From the NCBI GenBank assembly GCA_049999805.1, contig JBNGIO010006294.1, positions 139,108 to 203,107 of the forward strand: a stretch of 64,000 bases of DNA, given 5' to 3'. Shown piece by piece: positions 1 to 10,682 of the stretch (position 1 is the first letter of the stretch; the number at the start of each line of letters is the position of its first letter). The notes under the pieces are model-generated. The model was not told the DNA's origin. It saw nothing but the letters and a program-made list of their open reading frames with translations, and did no database searches. Origin of the DNA: Folioceros fuciformis. Lineage: Eukaryota > Anthocerotophyta > Anthocerotopsida > Anthocerotales. Position numbers and translations under genes: made by a program.

Positions 1-139
1 GAAACATGGGTGCTGATAAAATCAAACAAGCACTTCGGGTGGCCAGAAGGAGGATACTTGCCAGAAGAAAGAAAGAAGGAAAACGTGCAGCCCGTGCACA
101 CCACTTGTGGTACTGGGATGAAGTTTACCGACATTATCA

Positions 140-3100
140 GATCTTGGGGAGGAACCAGATGACCCAAACTTCAGTACTGAATTTCTTGCAAGGTGCCGTC
201 AACCTATTGCAAAGAGTGAAGACATACCCGATGAAGAGGATGATATATTGGTGGTGCAGACGCTCATGGAAAAATCCAAGGTCGTTGTGAGAGAAGTCAA
301 AGTTACTGGTAAGTCAATAAATTACAAAATAAATTGCATAAAAATTTTGAGTGCATAAAATGCTAATAAATGTGGATGTAGGTAATCCGATAAGCCAGCA
401 TCACCAACTGAGGCCAAATATGATGACTTCAAAATGAATGAAGATTCGGAAGAGTCAGAAGGCTCTATAAAACCAGAAGAGACCCCTCAGCAGGCTATTT
501 GTGAGGGTAGCCCAAGCTGGAGATCACATCCTTGTGTAAATAACCGCATAGAGGATGTAATAGCAGCAACAACAGAAGAGCCAAGGAGTGAGTAGGAAAG
601 ATGATACCAAAAACCAGGTAAACTAAACTAACATTTTCCTGATAATATCTACTGCTATTTTGCAGGTGTAGATAAGAGTGTGGGCACAAGCCATGTGAGA
701 TTTGCCCTACCTCTACGACCTACTCAAGAGAGAGCAAGTGCAAAAAGGAAAATTCCTAGTTCCTACCTGCCAGCTGGAAACTTATGCAAGGCAACCTACT
801 TGGTTCTTTCGGGAGGAAAGGATGACCATGAAGTTCCCATGGAGTATGTATGTGAAAAGAGAGGGATAAAGATGTGGTTAGGTGCTTCCCCATGTGAAGA
901 ATATGAAGGACACACCAAACACTTGTACAGTAAGTAACCTAACGACTTAAGTACTATCTTTTCATCATTTTCACTTTATAACCCATGGTGTGTATTGTAG
1001 GATCCTTCTGGGTATTAGAAAGAGAGGATAAGCAGTACAGTGAGAACTACATAGAGTTAGGAGAGGAAATTTCTATGCTAGACAAGATGTGTGAACTGTA
1101 GAAAATACATTTACGCATGCTAGCTAGCTGACTTAAACCTCTTGAATACCTAACATTTTCATATGTCTTAAATGCAAATCTCTCCCTAATGACTTAGTTA
1201 ACAAATCAGCTGGATTGTTTTGTGTTGGTATATAAGTGATATCTATAGTGTTATCTTCCAACTTCTCTCTGATATAGTAATACTCAACAGCTATGTGTTT
1301 GGTTCTGGAATGAAAAACAGGGTTTCTAGCAAGTGCTATGGCGCCCTGACTATCACTAAAAAGAGATGTTGGGTTTTGCTGAGGGTGATTAAGTTCACTC
1401 AAAATTAGCCTAGACCATACTATATCCTTGGAAATAGATGTTAGTGCTCTACATTCAGATTCAGTACTAGACAAGGCAATGGTAGGCTGTTTCTTACTCG
1501 ACCATGATATTGGAGCTCCTCCAAGAAGTAAAACATAACCTGATACGGATTTCCGAGTATCAGGATCACCAGCATAATCAGCATCGGCATATGCCGTAAG
1601 TGTTAATGTTTTGATTGCTGGTGTATGCTTAAATGTCAGCCCTGTTTGCATAGTCCCTCTAAGGTATCGAAAAATACGCTTAACTGACATCCAGTGTTGA
1701 TGTCCAGGGTTCTCCAAAAACTGGGAGCAGGAACTAACTTCAAAAGAAATATCAGGTCTAGTAAAATTGCTTAAATATATGAGAGTGCCGACAGTATGTC
1801 GATATGGGACGAATGCCATCTCCATTTTCTCTTGAGCACTCTTAGGACTCATATCAGAAGTAAGCCTGATGCCACTAGCAAAGAGTGTGGGTGCAGGCTT
1901 TGCATCTTCCATTCCAAATTTTGCTAAACTCTCCTTTATATACTTGGTTTGAACTATGCTCAGCTTTTTATTACTCCTATCGCAGATAATATTTACACCA
2001 AGTGCATAATTCATTTCTCCCAGGTCGGTCATTTCATATAATGTCCGAAGCCATGCTTTTATCTCAGCTAGGAGAATAAGAGAGTTTGTTGCCATAAAGA
2101 CGTCATCGACGTATAATAGAAGGTAAAATATATCATTTCCCTTAAGGTAAATATATAAGCAAGCATCGCCTTTACTTTTCTTAAATCCCTTATTCGAGAG
2201 TTGTATATGGATGGTCAAGTTCCAATTTTTGCCGGATTGCTTGAGTCCATATAGACCCTTGATCAATTTACATACTAAATGCTCCTTGCCTTTTACTTCA
2301 TAACCCTCAGGTTGCTTCATGTATATTTCTTCTTTCAAGCGCCCATACAAATATGCTGTCTTCACATCCATCATATGAAGTTCAAGATCGTACTGGGCGC
2401 ATATAGCGAAGATCATGCGAAGGGTAGCAAACTTGGCTACAGGAGCATAAGTGGCCCAAGGTATGTAGTCTAATCCGGGGATTTGTGTAAAACCTCTAGC
2501 AACTAGACGTGCTTTATACCTTTCCACGGATCCATCTCCTTTTCTCTTTATCTTAAATACCCATTTGCTGGTCACTATTTTTCTACCCTTAGGAGGTTCA
2601 ACTAATTCCCATGTAGAATTACTAATGAGGGAATTATACTCTGAATCTACAGCTTCCTTCCATAGATGTTTGGAGGGAGAAGAGAAGGCTTGATTTAGGG
2701 TAAGAGGCTCTTCTAAGTCTACAGTGGCTGAATACACAGCTTGATTATAAAGGGACTCAGGAGAATTAGAATCGGGAAAAATTGCGAGGTATCCCAAAGG
2801 AGGTTCTTTCCAACCAGCAGGGCCAGAGATGAGTGGACGTGATCTAAGGTTGTACCTTGGTGCAGGTGTGTCTTCCACAGGAACTGGTTCATCTTCTTGT
2901 TCTAAGGGATCCATTTCTTCAGTATCATCATCTTCCAACTGATCATTATCATCTTGAACAGGAGGTATAACATCTTCTGAAATGGCCTCAAGGGGATCAG
3001 ATGAAGGTGGACGAGGCTCCTCCTCCTCCTGCACCATGGGGTCAACAGAAGGAACACGAGGAGTAGGGACAAGGAAAGGAAGGGGATTAGGATCATCAAA

Positions 3101-6100
3101 TGTAGAAAAATCATTAGCATCATCGGCAGAGTCAACAACTTCAACTCCCACTGTTGGAGAAAAAAGGTAAGACTCATAGAATGTAACACTCCGAGCATAA
3201 AGAAGTTGTCTTGTTGAAGGGTTATATAACTTATACCCTTTAATGCCTTCAGTATATCCTATGAAAAGATACTTGGCTGCCTTGGGATCCAACTTCTTAC
3301 GTAATGCTTTAGGAATGAAGACATATGCCGGTGATCCAAAAATACGAAGATGATCAATGGAAGGTTTCTTGCCAATAAAAGCTTCATAAGGCGTCATGCC
3401 TTGTACTGCTGATGTAGGTAAGCGATTGATAAGATAGGTTGCTGTAAGAAGGGCCTCAGCCCAATAAACCTTAGGCAACTTGGCCTGTGTTAATAAGCAA
3501 CCTGTTATCTCTTGTATACGCAGATTTTTATTTTCTGCTATCCCATTTTGTTGAGGAGTATAGACAACAGTGAGTTGTTGAGCAATGCCTTCTGCTCGAC
3601 AAAACTCCTCAAATTGATTAGATGTAAATTCACCTCCATTGTCAGAACGTAATGTTTTCAGTTTGCAATCTGTAAGTCTCTCTGCCCATTTCATATAATC
3701 TTTGAAAAATTGAAAAGCATCAGACTTGTGTTGCAAGACATAGGAGGAGACAAAACGGGAAAAATCATCTATAAAAGTCAAAAAATACCTACTTCCACTG
3801 AAGGAAGATGTAGATAGAGGTCCACAGATGTCTGTATGCACTATCTCTAAAGGTTTCTTTGCCCTTTGTGGAGATTTGTTTTTAAAAGGCTCTTGGTGAC
3901 GCTTTGTGAGGACACAAGTTTCGCACCAGGATAAATGCCCAACATTTGCAAGACATGGGTTTCTGTAAAAGTTTCCCTTAGACATCTGGGTGAGTTTTTG
4001 ACTATTTGGGTGACCAAGGCGACAATGCCATAACATTGCTGGAAGGGGACTTCAAGGAGAAGAACTGGTGACATAAGCAGATTGTTGACCTCCTACTAGG
4101 ACAAACAATCTATAAAGGCCATCTTCTAAAGTACCACTACAAATAATATGATTGCTATCACCTACATGAGAGAGAAAGCAACTATCTGTAAAAAGGGTCA
4201 CCTGCATGGAATGGGTTTGACAAATACTTGCAACTGATAATAAATTCTTGCACATTAATGGAACATGGAGTACTTGGTGGAGGTGAAGGACTTGTCCAGA
4301 ATCACATGTCAGTACAACAGAACCAGTACCATCGATAGGCAGGTTGTGATCATCTCCCAAGAGGACAGCTTGGTGCCCTGTGGTTGGTGAGTATGATTGA
4401 AAATAACTTTTGTTGTAACATATATGTGATGTTGCTCCACTGTCTAAATACCATGAGGTATTAGCAGGCTTGGATGATGCCAAACATACAGTGAGCACTG
4501 TTGGAGTTGATGAAGTGTGCTTTTTAGATGCTACATTAACTCCATGTGAAGCCTCCTTGCGAGGTTCACCATTTTCTTTTTGTGACAATCCTTTTCCATA
4601 TGATTAGGGATCCTACACCAATTGCATATAATGCCGCTCTTCTTCTTACCCTTTGAAGGTGTGGATGAAGAGCTTTCTCCAATGTTCGTACTTTGCGAAG
4701 AATATGGAGGGCGTTGGGAAGAGAAACCTCGTCCTCTTCCTCTACCCCTCTGCAAGTACATTACTTGTTGTTTATTAGGCCTGGAGTGAGAATGGCGCCT
4801 ACTTGCCTCCTCCTGGAGAAGTGCTCCGATCAGTTCTGAAACACTTATGTCAAACCCCTTTGTGCCATCATCTGCAGTTCTCCGTGAATTTCGAATAACT
4901 GCGTTTTGAGTAGTGATGAATGGACGATAGGAGGGAGGCAATGAAGATAGAAGGGTGACATAAGCTTCCATCTCAGATATAGGTACACCAGTTGCAGATT
5001 CAACTTGGGAACGTGCTTGTCTAAAAGCATTAATATGATGTTCGATAGTATCGGATTCTTTCATAAATAAATTACGGAAGTTACGAGAAGCTGCCACAAT
5101 GCTCATTACATCTTGTGATGAATATAATTGAGTAAGGTGAGACCACATTTCATGAGATGTTTTTGCATGTGCAACATGCCTGACCATTTGTTGAGAGAGT
5201 CCACTTATTAATAAATCTTGTGCCTTCTCATCCCTGGCGTCCCAGGAAATATGAAGTTCACGTTCATCATCAGACCTTGGTCTCGTTATGGATCCATCAA
5301 CAATACCCCATAATGCTCTTTGTCTCAATGCTCCTCGCATGCGTAATGCCCAAATATCATAATCTTTCCCGTTGAATCTATCTTTCGCTTTGAAACCATC
5401 ACCGAAATGATAATGTGTAGGAGGATGGACATTATCATTACCCATAGGTGAGTTTGGCGTAGCTTCAAATTCTTCTTCAATCACTCCGGCCATAGCTAAT
5501 CGTCCTTAGAGGACAAAGCTGTTGCGGTAAGGCTTATGCTCAATTTTATTGCACAGATAGAATTCATCTATCGCGTTGTTTTCAGGAGATGATGACATAC
5601 TCTCTAATCCTTGATTAGTATTAAACTCAGAAAGCAAAGAAAATTTTGATTTCAAGTCAAATAATTCAGTTTGAAGATTAGAGACCTGAATTTTGAGAGA
5701 TGAAAATTGATTATAAAAATCATGAAGAGATGGAGTTTGAATTCTACTTTTATTTGACAAAACAGGAGTACGGGAAGAACTTTATCCAATTATTAAATTT
5801 GGAATATGGTTAAGGGCCAATTCCAAAGCTTCAATGTGAATAGGGCTGAAGTATTCAAGTAAATGACATCTTGATAACTTGATAAGCTTCCCTTGATCTG
5901 GTTTTGGAAATAAAATTGATGCAATGAAATTTGCTATAGATGAAGAGATTTGTTTTATTTCACTCTCAATAGCTTGTTGCCTGATGAGATTCTCTTTCCT
6001 TTTAACCTTCTGTTTTCTCTTTCTAATAGAATTGAAGTCCATGGAAAAATTATAGAAGATTGAAACATATAAGCATGTTAAAGGAAGAGATGAAGAATTG

Positions 6101-6795
6101 GTGAAATAGAGAATGTAGAACAATAGCACTCCATCTAGACGAATGCTAGATTTAAGAGTGCCTTGTAAATAATCTCCTCATATATAAGAAACATAAGCAT
6201 ACGTAAGAGAGCAACGATGCTCTGATACCATGATGAGAATCTGTAGCTCTTAGATTGGAAGAAGAAGAAACAATGTAAGTAATTAATGAGTAAAGTACAA
6301 GCCTTTAAATAGGCTGGGTAGTTGGGTGGTTACAACCATAAATGGTTGCTACCATAAGTAGTTGCAACCGTAAGTTGTTGTAACTAATATAACTACTAAC
6401 TACCTAAATAACCCTAGGTAGATAATAATGTTTAAGTTATGAGGCCCTAATGAATAGTGCCCTAATCTAAACCTATTTCATCACTAGCTCCACCGGGCAA
6501 TGCTGAGAAAGTCAAATTCTATCTGTTGAAGGCATTATCTCCTCCTGAAGTTCTACAGGAAGACTATGTTGACTTGGTGTGGGGTGGAGAGGTATTCGAA
6601 ATGGGCACCATAGTGGTCTGTGCTTTGTACTTTGAAGTAATACCAGGCAACCAGTCAGTGTTCCAGCTCTTGGATAACAGTGACCGTGGTGTCCCAACCA
6701 TGATGCAACGGGACATGGTACTTGCTAGCAAGATCTCGCTAGATCCGGTGGCTAGACGTGTGAAGGAGCTGGAGAACACTGTCCTTCTATACTAG
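140..6795 (+). CDS. Unrecognised multi-exon gene (3' part), interrupted in its last intron by a Copia element
   Basis: Exons at about 666-929, 1001-1039 and 6488-6795 join in one open frame. All junctions are phase 1, with donors GTAAGT and GTGAGA and acceptors TTGTAG and ACTAG. An exon ending at 587 (donor GTGAGT) feeds the same frame. An open stretch at 140-308 ends in a good donor (GTAAGT), but its phase does not fit the next exon, so the 5' side is unresolved. The last exon codes for about 102 residues ending in ELENTVLLY and a stop. The protein is acidic in its first part. I do not recognise the family; it has no zinc finger, kinase or transposase motif that I can see. Excising the Copia element leaves an intron of about 90 bp, normal for this genome. 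It could be a domesticated transposon gene. The frame is well supported; the function is unknown. Confidence 0.55.
1124..1128. repeat. Left copy of putative 5-bp target-site duplication (CTAGC)
   Basis: The same five bases occur at 6484-6488 directly outside the LTR terminus. The left copy lies in a CTAGCTAGC run, so chance identity is possible. The right copy supplies the splice acceptor (ACTAG) of the host gene's last exon. Confidence 0.6.
1133..4588 (-). pseudogene. Copia Pol: protease, integrase, reverse transcriptase, RNase H (one in-frame stop)
   Basis: The first stretch (4052-4588) carries the aspartic protease motif LDSGATSHIC. After an in-frame TGA near 4052 the same frame resumes with the GAG-pre-integrase HCRLGHPN block. 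Then come the integrase core (D and D-x35-E region with RSDNGGEF), the Copia RT with the catalytic YVDD box, and RNase H with ADADYAGD and the SSTESE block. It ends two codons past LGIQ. Apart from the frameshift after gag and this stop, 967 codons are open, so decay is recent. The stop could be an assembly error. Confidence 0.92.
4531..5493 (-). CDS. Copia Gag (UBN2-type capsid plus zinc knuckle)
   Basis: A 320-residue frame. The N-terminal two thirds resembles plant Copia gag, with the conserved FNGKDYDIWALRM start followed by helices. The C-terminus has a CCHC zinc knuckle, C-x2-C-x4-H-x4-C, in the segment CNWCRIPNHMEKDC. Gag packages element RNA in cytoplasmic particles. The frame ends shortly after the knuckle, and the continuation into protease is in another frame, so a frameshift lies near 4550-4588. 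Copia elements normally have one gag-pol frame, so this is probably a mutation. Confidence 0.9.
   Translation of the reverse strand: MAGVIEEEFEATPNSPMGNDNVHPPTHYHFGDGFKAKDRFNGKDYDIWALRMRGALRQRALWGIVDGSITRPRSDDERELHISWDARDEKAQDLLISGLSQQMVRHVAHAKTSHEMWSHLTQLYSSQDVMSIVAASRNFRNLFMKESDTIEHHINAFRQARSQVESATGVPISEMEAYVTLLSSLPPSYRPFITTQNAVIRNSRRTADDGTKGFDISVSELIGALLQEEASRRHSHSRPNKQQVMYLQRGRGRGRGFSSQRPPYSSQSTNIGESSSSTPSKGKKKSGIICNWCRIPNHMEKDCHKKKMVNLARRLHMELM
5506..6129 (-). CDS. Copia leader ORFs upstream of gag
   Basis: Two small open stretches (5782-6129 and 5506-5760) lie between the primer site and gag. They share gag's reading frame and are separated from each other and from gag by single stops. 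The first has a very basic start (KRKQKVKRKE) and a helical C-terminal half. The second has heptad-like hydrophobic spacing and resembles a short coiled coil. I do not recognise either. They may be a decayed 5' extension of gag, an accessory protein, or chance frames in the leader. Confidence 0.35.
6219..6230 (-). other. Primer-binding site, initiator Met-tRNA type
   Basis: On the minus strand it reads TGGTATCAGAGC, the common plant Copia primer-binding site complementary to the 3' end of initiator methionyl-tRNA. It abuts the LTR with no gap, which fixes the LTR inner edge at 6231. Confidence 0.92.
6231..6483 (-). repeat. 5' LTR of the Copia element
   Basis: Bounded by the perfect 6-bp inverted ends TGATGA and TCATCA, with the primer-binding site immediately inside. 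No second copy exists at the other end of the element, so divergence-based dating is impossible. Contains AT-rich blocks and repeated GTTGCAACC/GGTTGCTACC-like words around 6333-6375. Confidence 0.88.
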
Positions 6796-6933
6796 CTGAC
6801 TCCTGATTATCAGAAGTACCTAGAGCATATGGCCGTCGACGCACTTTAACCGGGAGAGTTGGTTATGTAGGCACTTCATCCACACGCACGCTTGTCAATA
6901 GTTTGTGCCCTGTGCTCATTGTGTTCTGAGGTT

Positions 6934-7308
6934 AGCTTACATGGTTCTTAGGGTCCTTTTGCTGGTGTCCAGGTCAGCCGCCTCTACGGTGACACTCTGT
7001 TGCCCATGTCATTGGCACCTGCGATCCTTTGGTGGGTTCTATAGACTGAGCTCTGCTGTGGGGTTTGTGAACCCAACCTCTACTGGGTCATGTGTTATGG
7101 TGCACTATATTATGGGTGTAGATCAGGTGCACTAGGTCAGCTTGCATGGTTCTTAGGGTCCTTTTGCTGGCGTCCAGGTCAGTCACCTCTAGGGGGACAC
7201 TCCGTTGCCCATGTTGTTGGCACTTGCAAACATTTGGTGGGTTCTGCAAACGAAGCTATGTTGTGGGGGTTTGTGAACCCAACCTCTGCTAGGTCATGTG
7301 TTATGGTG
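6934..7308 (+). repeat. Two-copy imperfect tandem duplication, 205-bp spacing
   Basis: About 170 bp starting AGCTTACATGGTTCTTAGGG at 6934-7102 recurs at 7139-7308 with scattered substitutions. The copies are separated by 36 bp. The divergence indicates an old duplication. No coding potential is evident. Confidence 0.85.
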
Positions 7309-9689
7309 TCACGACACTGAAAGCAACTCAGTCGCTTTGGTGGCTTGCAGGTGAAGCGACTGTGGTGGTGGAGATTGTTGTACCCACTCATGGAGCAGCA
7401 ATGCACTTTTTGCCTCGCATGATTTGGGTTGGGTGGTTTCACTATTCCACATGGACTTAGACATGGTGGGACCCCAAATACTTATTTTTTACTTGTTATT
7501 TTTGATGTCTAGGAACAACCTAGGAAATCAAATGCCAAGGATCGATTGTGTTACTGATGGATAACATGAAAGTTGTGCGTGAGCAACCATAAAACTAAAC
7601 TCGTTTTATGATGACATATCGTGTCACGTTAACGATCATATCGACCACTATAGACACCGGCAACCTAGCATTCCAACCAATTTCTTCCATTTCACAGAGT
7701 TCGATAGTGCACAGGAATTCTAGGGCTTGGGAGTACTCGTGAGATACGTTGCCCGAGACCTCCCTGTGAACACATTCAAACTGCAATGCTAGAGGTAGAG
7801 AGGTCACCCTAAAATCAAAGTGCATCATAGGGCTCCCCACATTGTTCCCACATTGAGGAGCACATTGCACAGCACGTTCAAAGGCAGTTCATCAAATGCC
7901 AAGGAGGTCCTAGACAAAACAAATATCAAAGGCCAAGACTGATACAAGACATCATCAGGACAGTTTACACAACGGTAATGAATGCAAGCCACAAAGGTCT
8001 TCTTGAACACGGGCAAGCATGTAGCATAGCATAGAATCCTTTCCTATAGAAAAACCATCCTCTCTGAGCACGTCATGCAGTTAATAGCGGTGACATGACG
8101 TTGTGTTCTAACAACCCGGATGTGGGGAACCTACTGTACAAGCCCTATAATCCGTCCATTACTAGACCATTGTGGCCGTTGAAGAAATCCCCAGAGTGTG
8201 CTGGGTCGTGTATCGATCTTCTGCACCATGTTGACCGGCTCGTGACGTAGGGTGTCCCCCACTCCCAACATGATCCGGTGCCATCCAAATCTTATGCATC
8301 CCCAACTAGCCACGTCTTCGTGCTCGTGCCCTTTCCACACGCAACAAGTATTTCACTGTAGAGTCAAACAACGGTGACTGTGCAATGGCGACCACCAGTG
8401 AGGCACTGAGATGTGGCCTAGCTGTGACCTCTATGCCTTGCCACAGGGAACCACCAACAGCTTGCCGCAAGCGGCCGCCAAAGACTGTTGCACGCGACTC
8501 CACAGCAGGCAATGCCAGCGAGTCCATGTAAGATGTCGGATTCCGACGGGTGGATGAGGGGGGGGTCAGATAGACTTTGCAGAGAAAAGGGAGACGACAA
8601 GCCAGCAATACGTGGTGGGAAGATGGGGCCATCGGTTGTGGCATGAGGCAGGTCGACCCCGCAAAGGGGACCAAAAATGTGACAAGTGCACACGTATGGG
8701 GAAGTGGCCATGGTATGGTAGGCACACATTGTGGTTGACGACTGCCATGAGAGACAAAACAGGAGGCTGTGGATCTGGTGCGCTTTTCAAATGAATCTGG
8801 GTCCTGTACTTACCTACTGGACATGTATGGCCTCAGGGTTGGGGAAAAAGGAGTACAATGGATCTCTAAGAATGGATCTCCGTGGAGTCACGAAAGCGTT
8901 CCTCGACCACCATGGTCACCACAGCCCATGCTTTAGCAGAGAGTGTGTAAAGCCATGCTTCACCCTCTTGGCGTAGGGGAGCCATCTCAAATTTGCATGC
9001 TTGAACAAGCTCTACGGGCAAGATGCACTCATGTAGATGAAGGGGCAAACTGTACACAGTGCCTGCCTCGTCTTCTTGTAGCTGGTAGTACTAACTGACA
9101 ACCACCTCCTCCCCTCATTGGTAGGTGGTACGACTCCACGGGCAATGGCTAGCCACTCGAATCTTGTGCTTTGCTTCGGTGCAGCATATGAGGTAAAAGT
9201 CATGACCCTCGTCTTCTCAGTCCGCTAAAACAAGGAAGTTGTCACCAACTTCCAAGGTGTCCACCAACTACGAGACATCCACATCAGTGTCACAGGCAAT
9301 AGAATCAGTCCTAGCACTGGGGAGCCTTGCTGATGACTCTGCGGCAACTTGCCTAGTAATCTGGCGAGTGGTGACATCCCCATGAGGCCTTAATGCCACC
9401 AGTTTCCAAAATCTAGAGTGAGGGACAATCTCACAATTAGCACGGTTGCTTTGAATACACTCCACACAGAAGCAAGCCAAGCCTCAAATGCAGTGACGTC
9501 CGTCCAAGCCTCAAACAAAGTGACACAGGCAAAACCAGTTGCTCACAGCAATCCTTGGTTTCGAAACCCAGACCAGAATGCACTGAACCATGTTCAGATT
9601 CAAGAGGAAAAAATATACTTGTTTCACCCATTTCCCACTAAAGTGAACACCAAAGCATGCTTACACTCCCTTCTTCTCCATCATATCTC
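7309..9689. other. No gene recognised
   Basis: Reading frames here are short and overlapping, with no family motifs and no convincing exon chain. Base composition shifts to GC-rich around 8300-9200. Because an RT remnant follows directly, this stretch may be decayed retrotransposon sequence, but I cannot show that. Confidence 0.5.
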
Positions 9690-9905
9690 ATTCAATGGCT
9701 TATAATCCCCACACATCGTCTTATCTTTCTAATTACCATGTACATCTCTTTTGGGTGGAAGTACTGTAGTCGCTGCGTACTTTAACTTTGAGGACGTAAT
9801 CAATCCCCCCTCCAACAATTCCTGACACTTTTTATCTACAATCTTATTCTCTACCTTACTCAAGCGGTATGGCCTTCTAAAAATTGGCTATGAAGTTTGA
9901 AGATG
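9690..9905 (-). pseudogene. Decayed Ty3/gypsy reverse-transcriptase fragment
   Basis: Minus-strand translation of about 9725-9900 gives the N-terminal RT block of Ty3/gypsy elements. It has a PYRLSKVEN-like lead, then ELLEGGLI, then TVLPPKRD, an in-frame stop, and MCGDYKPLNE. This matches the usual arrangement of GLI, PPKKD and CxDYRxLN. Only this block survives; the catalytic YVDD region was not found. No LTRs were identified nearby. Confidence 0.72.
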
Positions 9906-10200
9906 AATTTTAAACTTAAATGTCTTATGCCTAGAAGAAAAACAAACACTTGCTTTCTATCCTCTAGAATCTTTGCAAAGTCTTCCTTATCATTAATTCT
10001 CATTTCCTCATACCTATCCCACTAGAAATCCGCATGCTCTCATTTTTCACAAGTGTTCACAAGTGTTCACTCCATCAATCAAACAAGCACTGTATCTTCT
10101 CCCTCCTTTAAGTTCTACAATCTTTCCATTAGTCTTCATTCGCTTACTTTTTTTTTCAAACCACCACTATAAGTGTCATCACTTCCTCTCATCCTCTTGG

Positions 10201-10240
10201 TCTCGCCCCCAACTTGTAGATCTCGCCCCCAACTTGTAGA
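10201..10240 (+). repeat. Perfect 20-bp direct repeat, two copies
   Basis: TCTCGCCCCCAACTTGTAGA occurs twice in immediate tandem. It lies in non-coding, pyrimidine-rich sequence between the RT fragment and the next gene. The surrounding 9906-10682 shows nothing else. Confidence 0.9.
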
Positions 10241-10682
10241 TCACAGCTATTACTTGCCTCACATAAACTTCTCTTATTCTTGTGTTCAAAATAACTTTCC
10301 ATTTCCATTTCCACTCTTTATAAACGCCTCTATACTAAGCACATTATTTTGAACAAAGTTCCACACCAATAGCAAGCACCATAGAATGAAAAGTTTGTGT
10401 GGACCCACATATCCACAATTTTCAATTACGGTAGAAGAAACAAAACTTCGTATAGTAGTTGATGTGGAACTATATAATACACGTACAAGCATATGATATG
10501 ATACCAGGATATATTCCGAAAAAAATTGAAGAGCAGAAAATGAAAAGATAGCGATGCCGGAGGTGTCCCCATTGGTATCCTCGGAACTTATTGCATACTC
10601 TGCAGAATAATCAGGAAGTAGGGTGCGGAGCGGCAAATCTCCAAACCAGAACCAGAAAAGCGAAAGCAATGCAAAGGCTTAG

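Larger units (their letters stand above)
1129..6483 (-). mobile_element. Ty1/copia LTR retrotransposon with a single (5') LTR
   Basis: In order on the minus strand: 253-bp LTR (6231-6483), primer-binding site directly next to it, leader with small ORFs, gag, protease, integrase, reverse transcriptase and RNase H. The order integrase then RT is diagnostic of Ty1/copia. The left end falls at TG (1129-1130), only a few bases past the pol stop codon, so polypurine tract and 3' LTR are missing. Both ends are nevertheless bordered by CTAGC (1124-1128 and 6484-6488), as expected for a 5-bp target-site duplication. The coding region has one frameshift and one in-frame stop. The element sits in the last intron of the flanking plus-strand gene. 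Confidence 0.93.

Noticed and set aside
4040-4060. Programmed stop readthrough between Copia protease and integrase
   Set aside because: The TGA is in frame and could suggest readthrough, but Copia elements do not normally use a stop there and the element has another frameshift. Mutation is simpler.
7309-9480. Clusters of 60-140 codon frames as small genes
   Set aside because: They overlap on both strands, lack motifs and fall in what is probably decayed repeat DNA.
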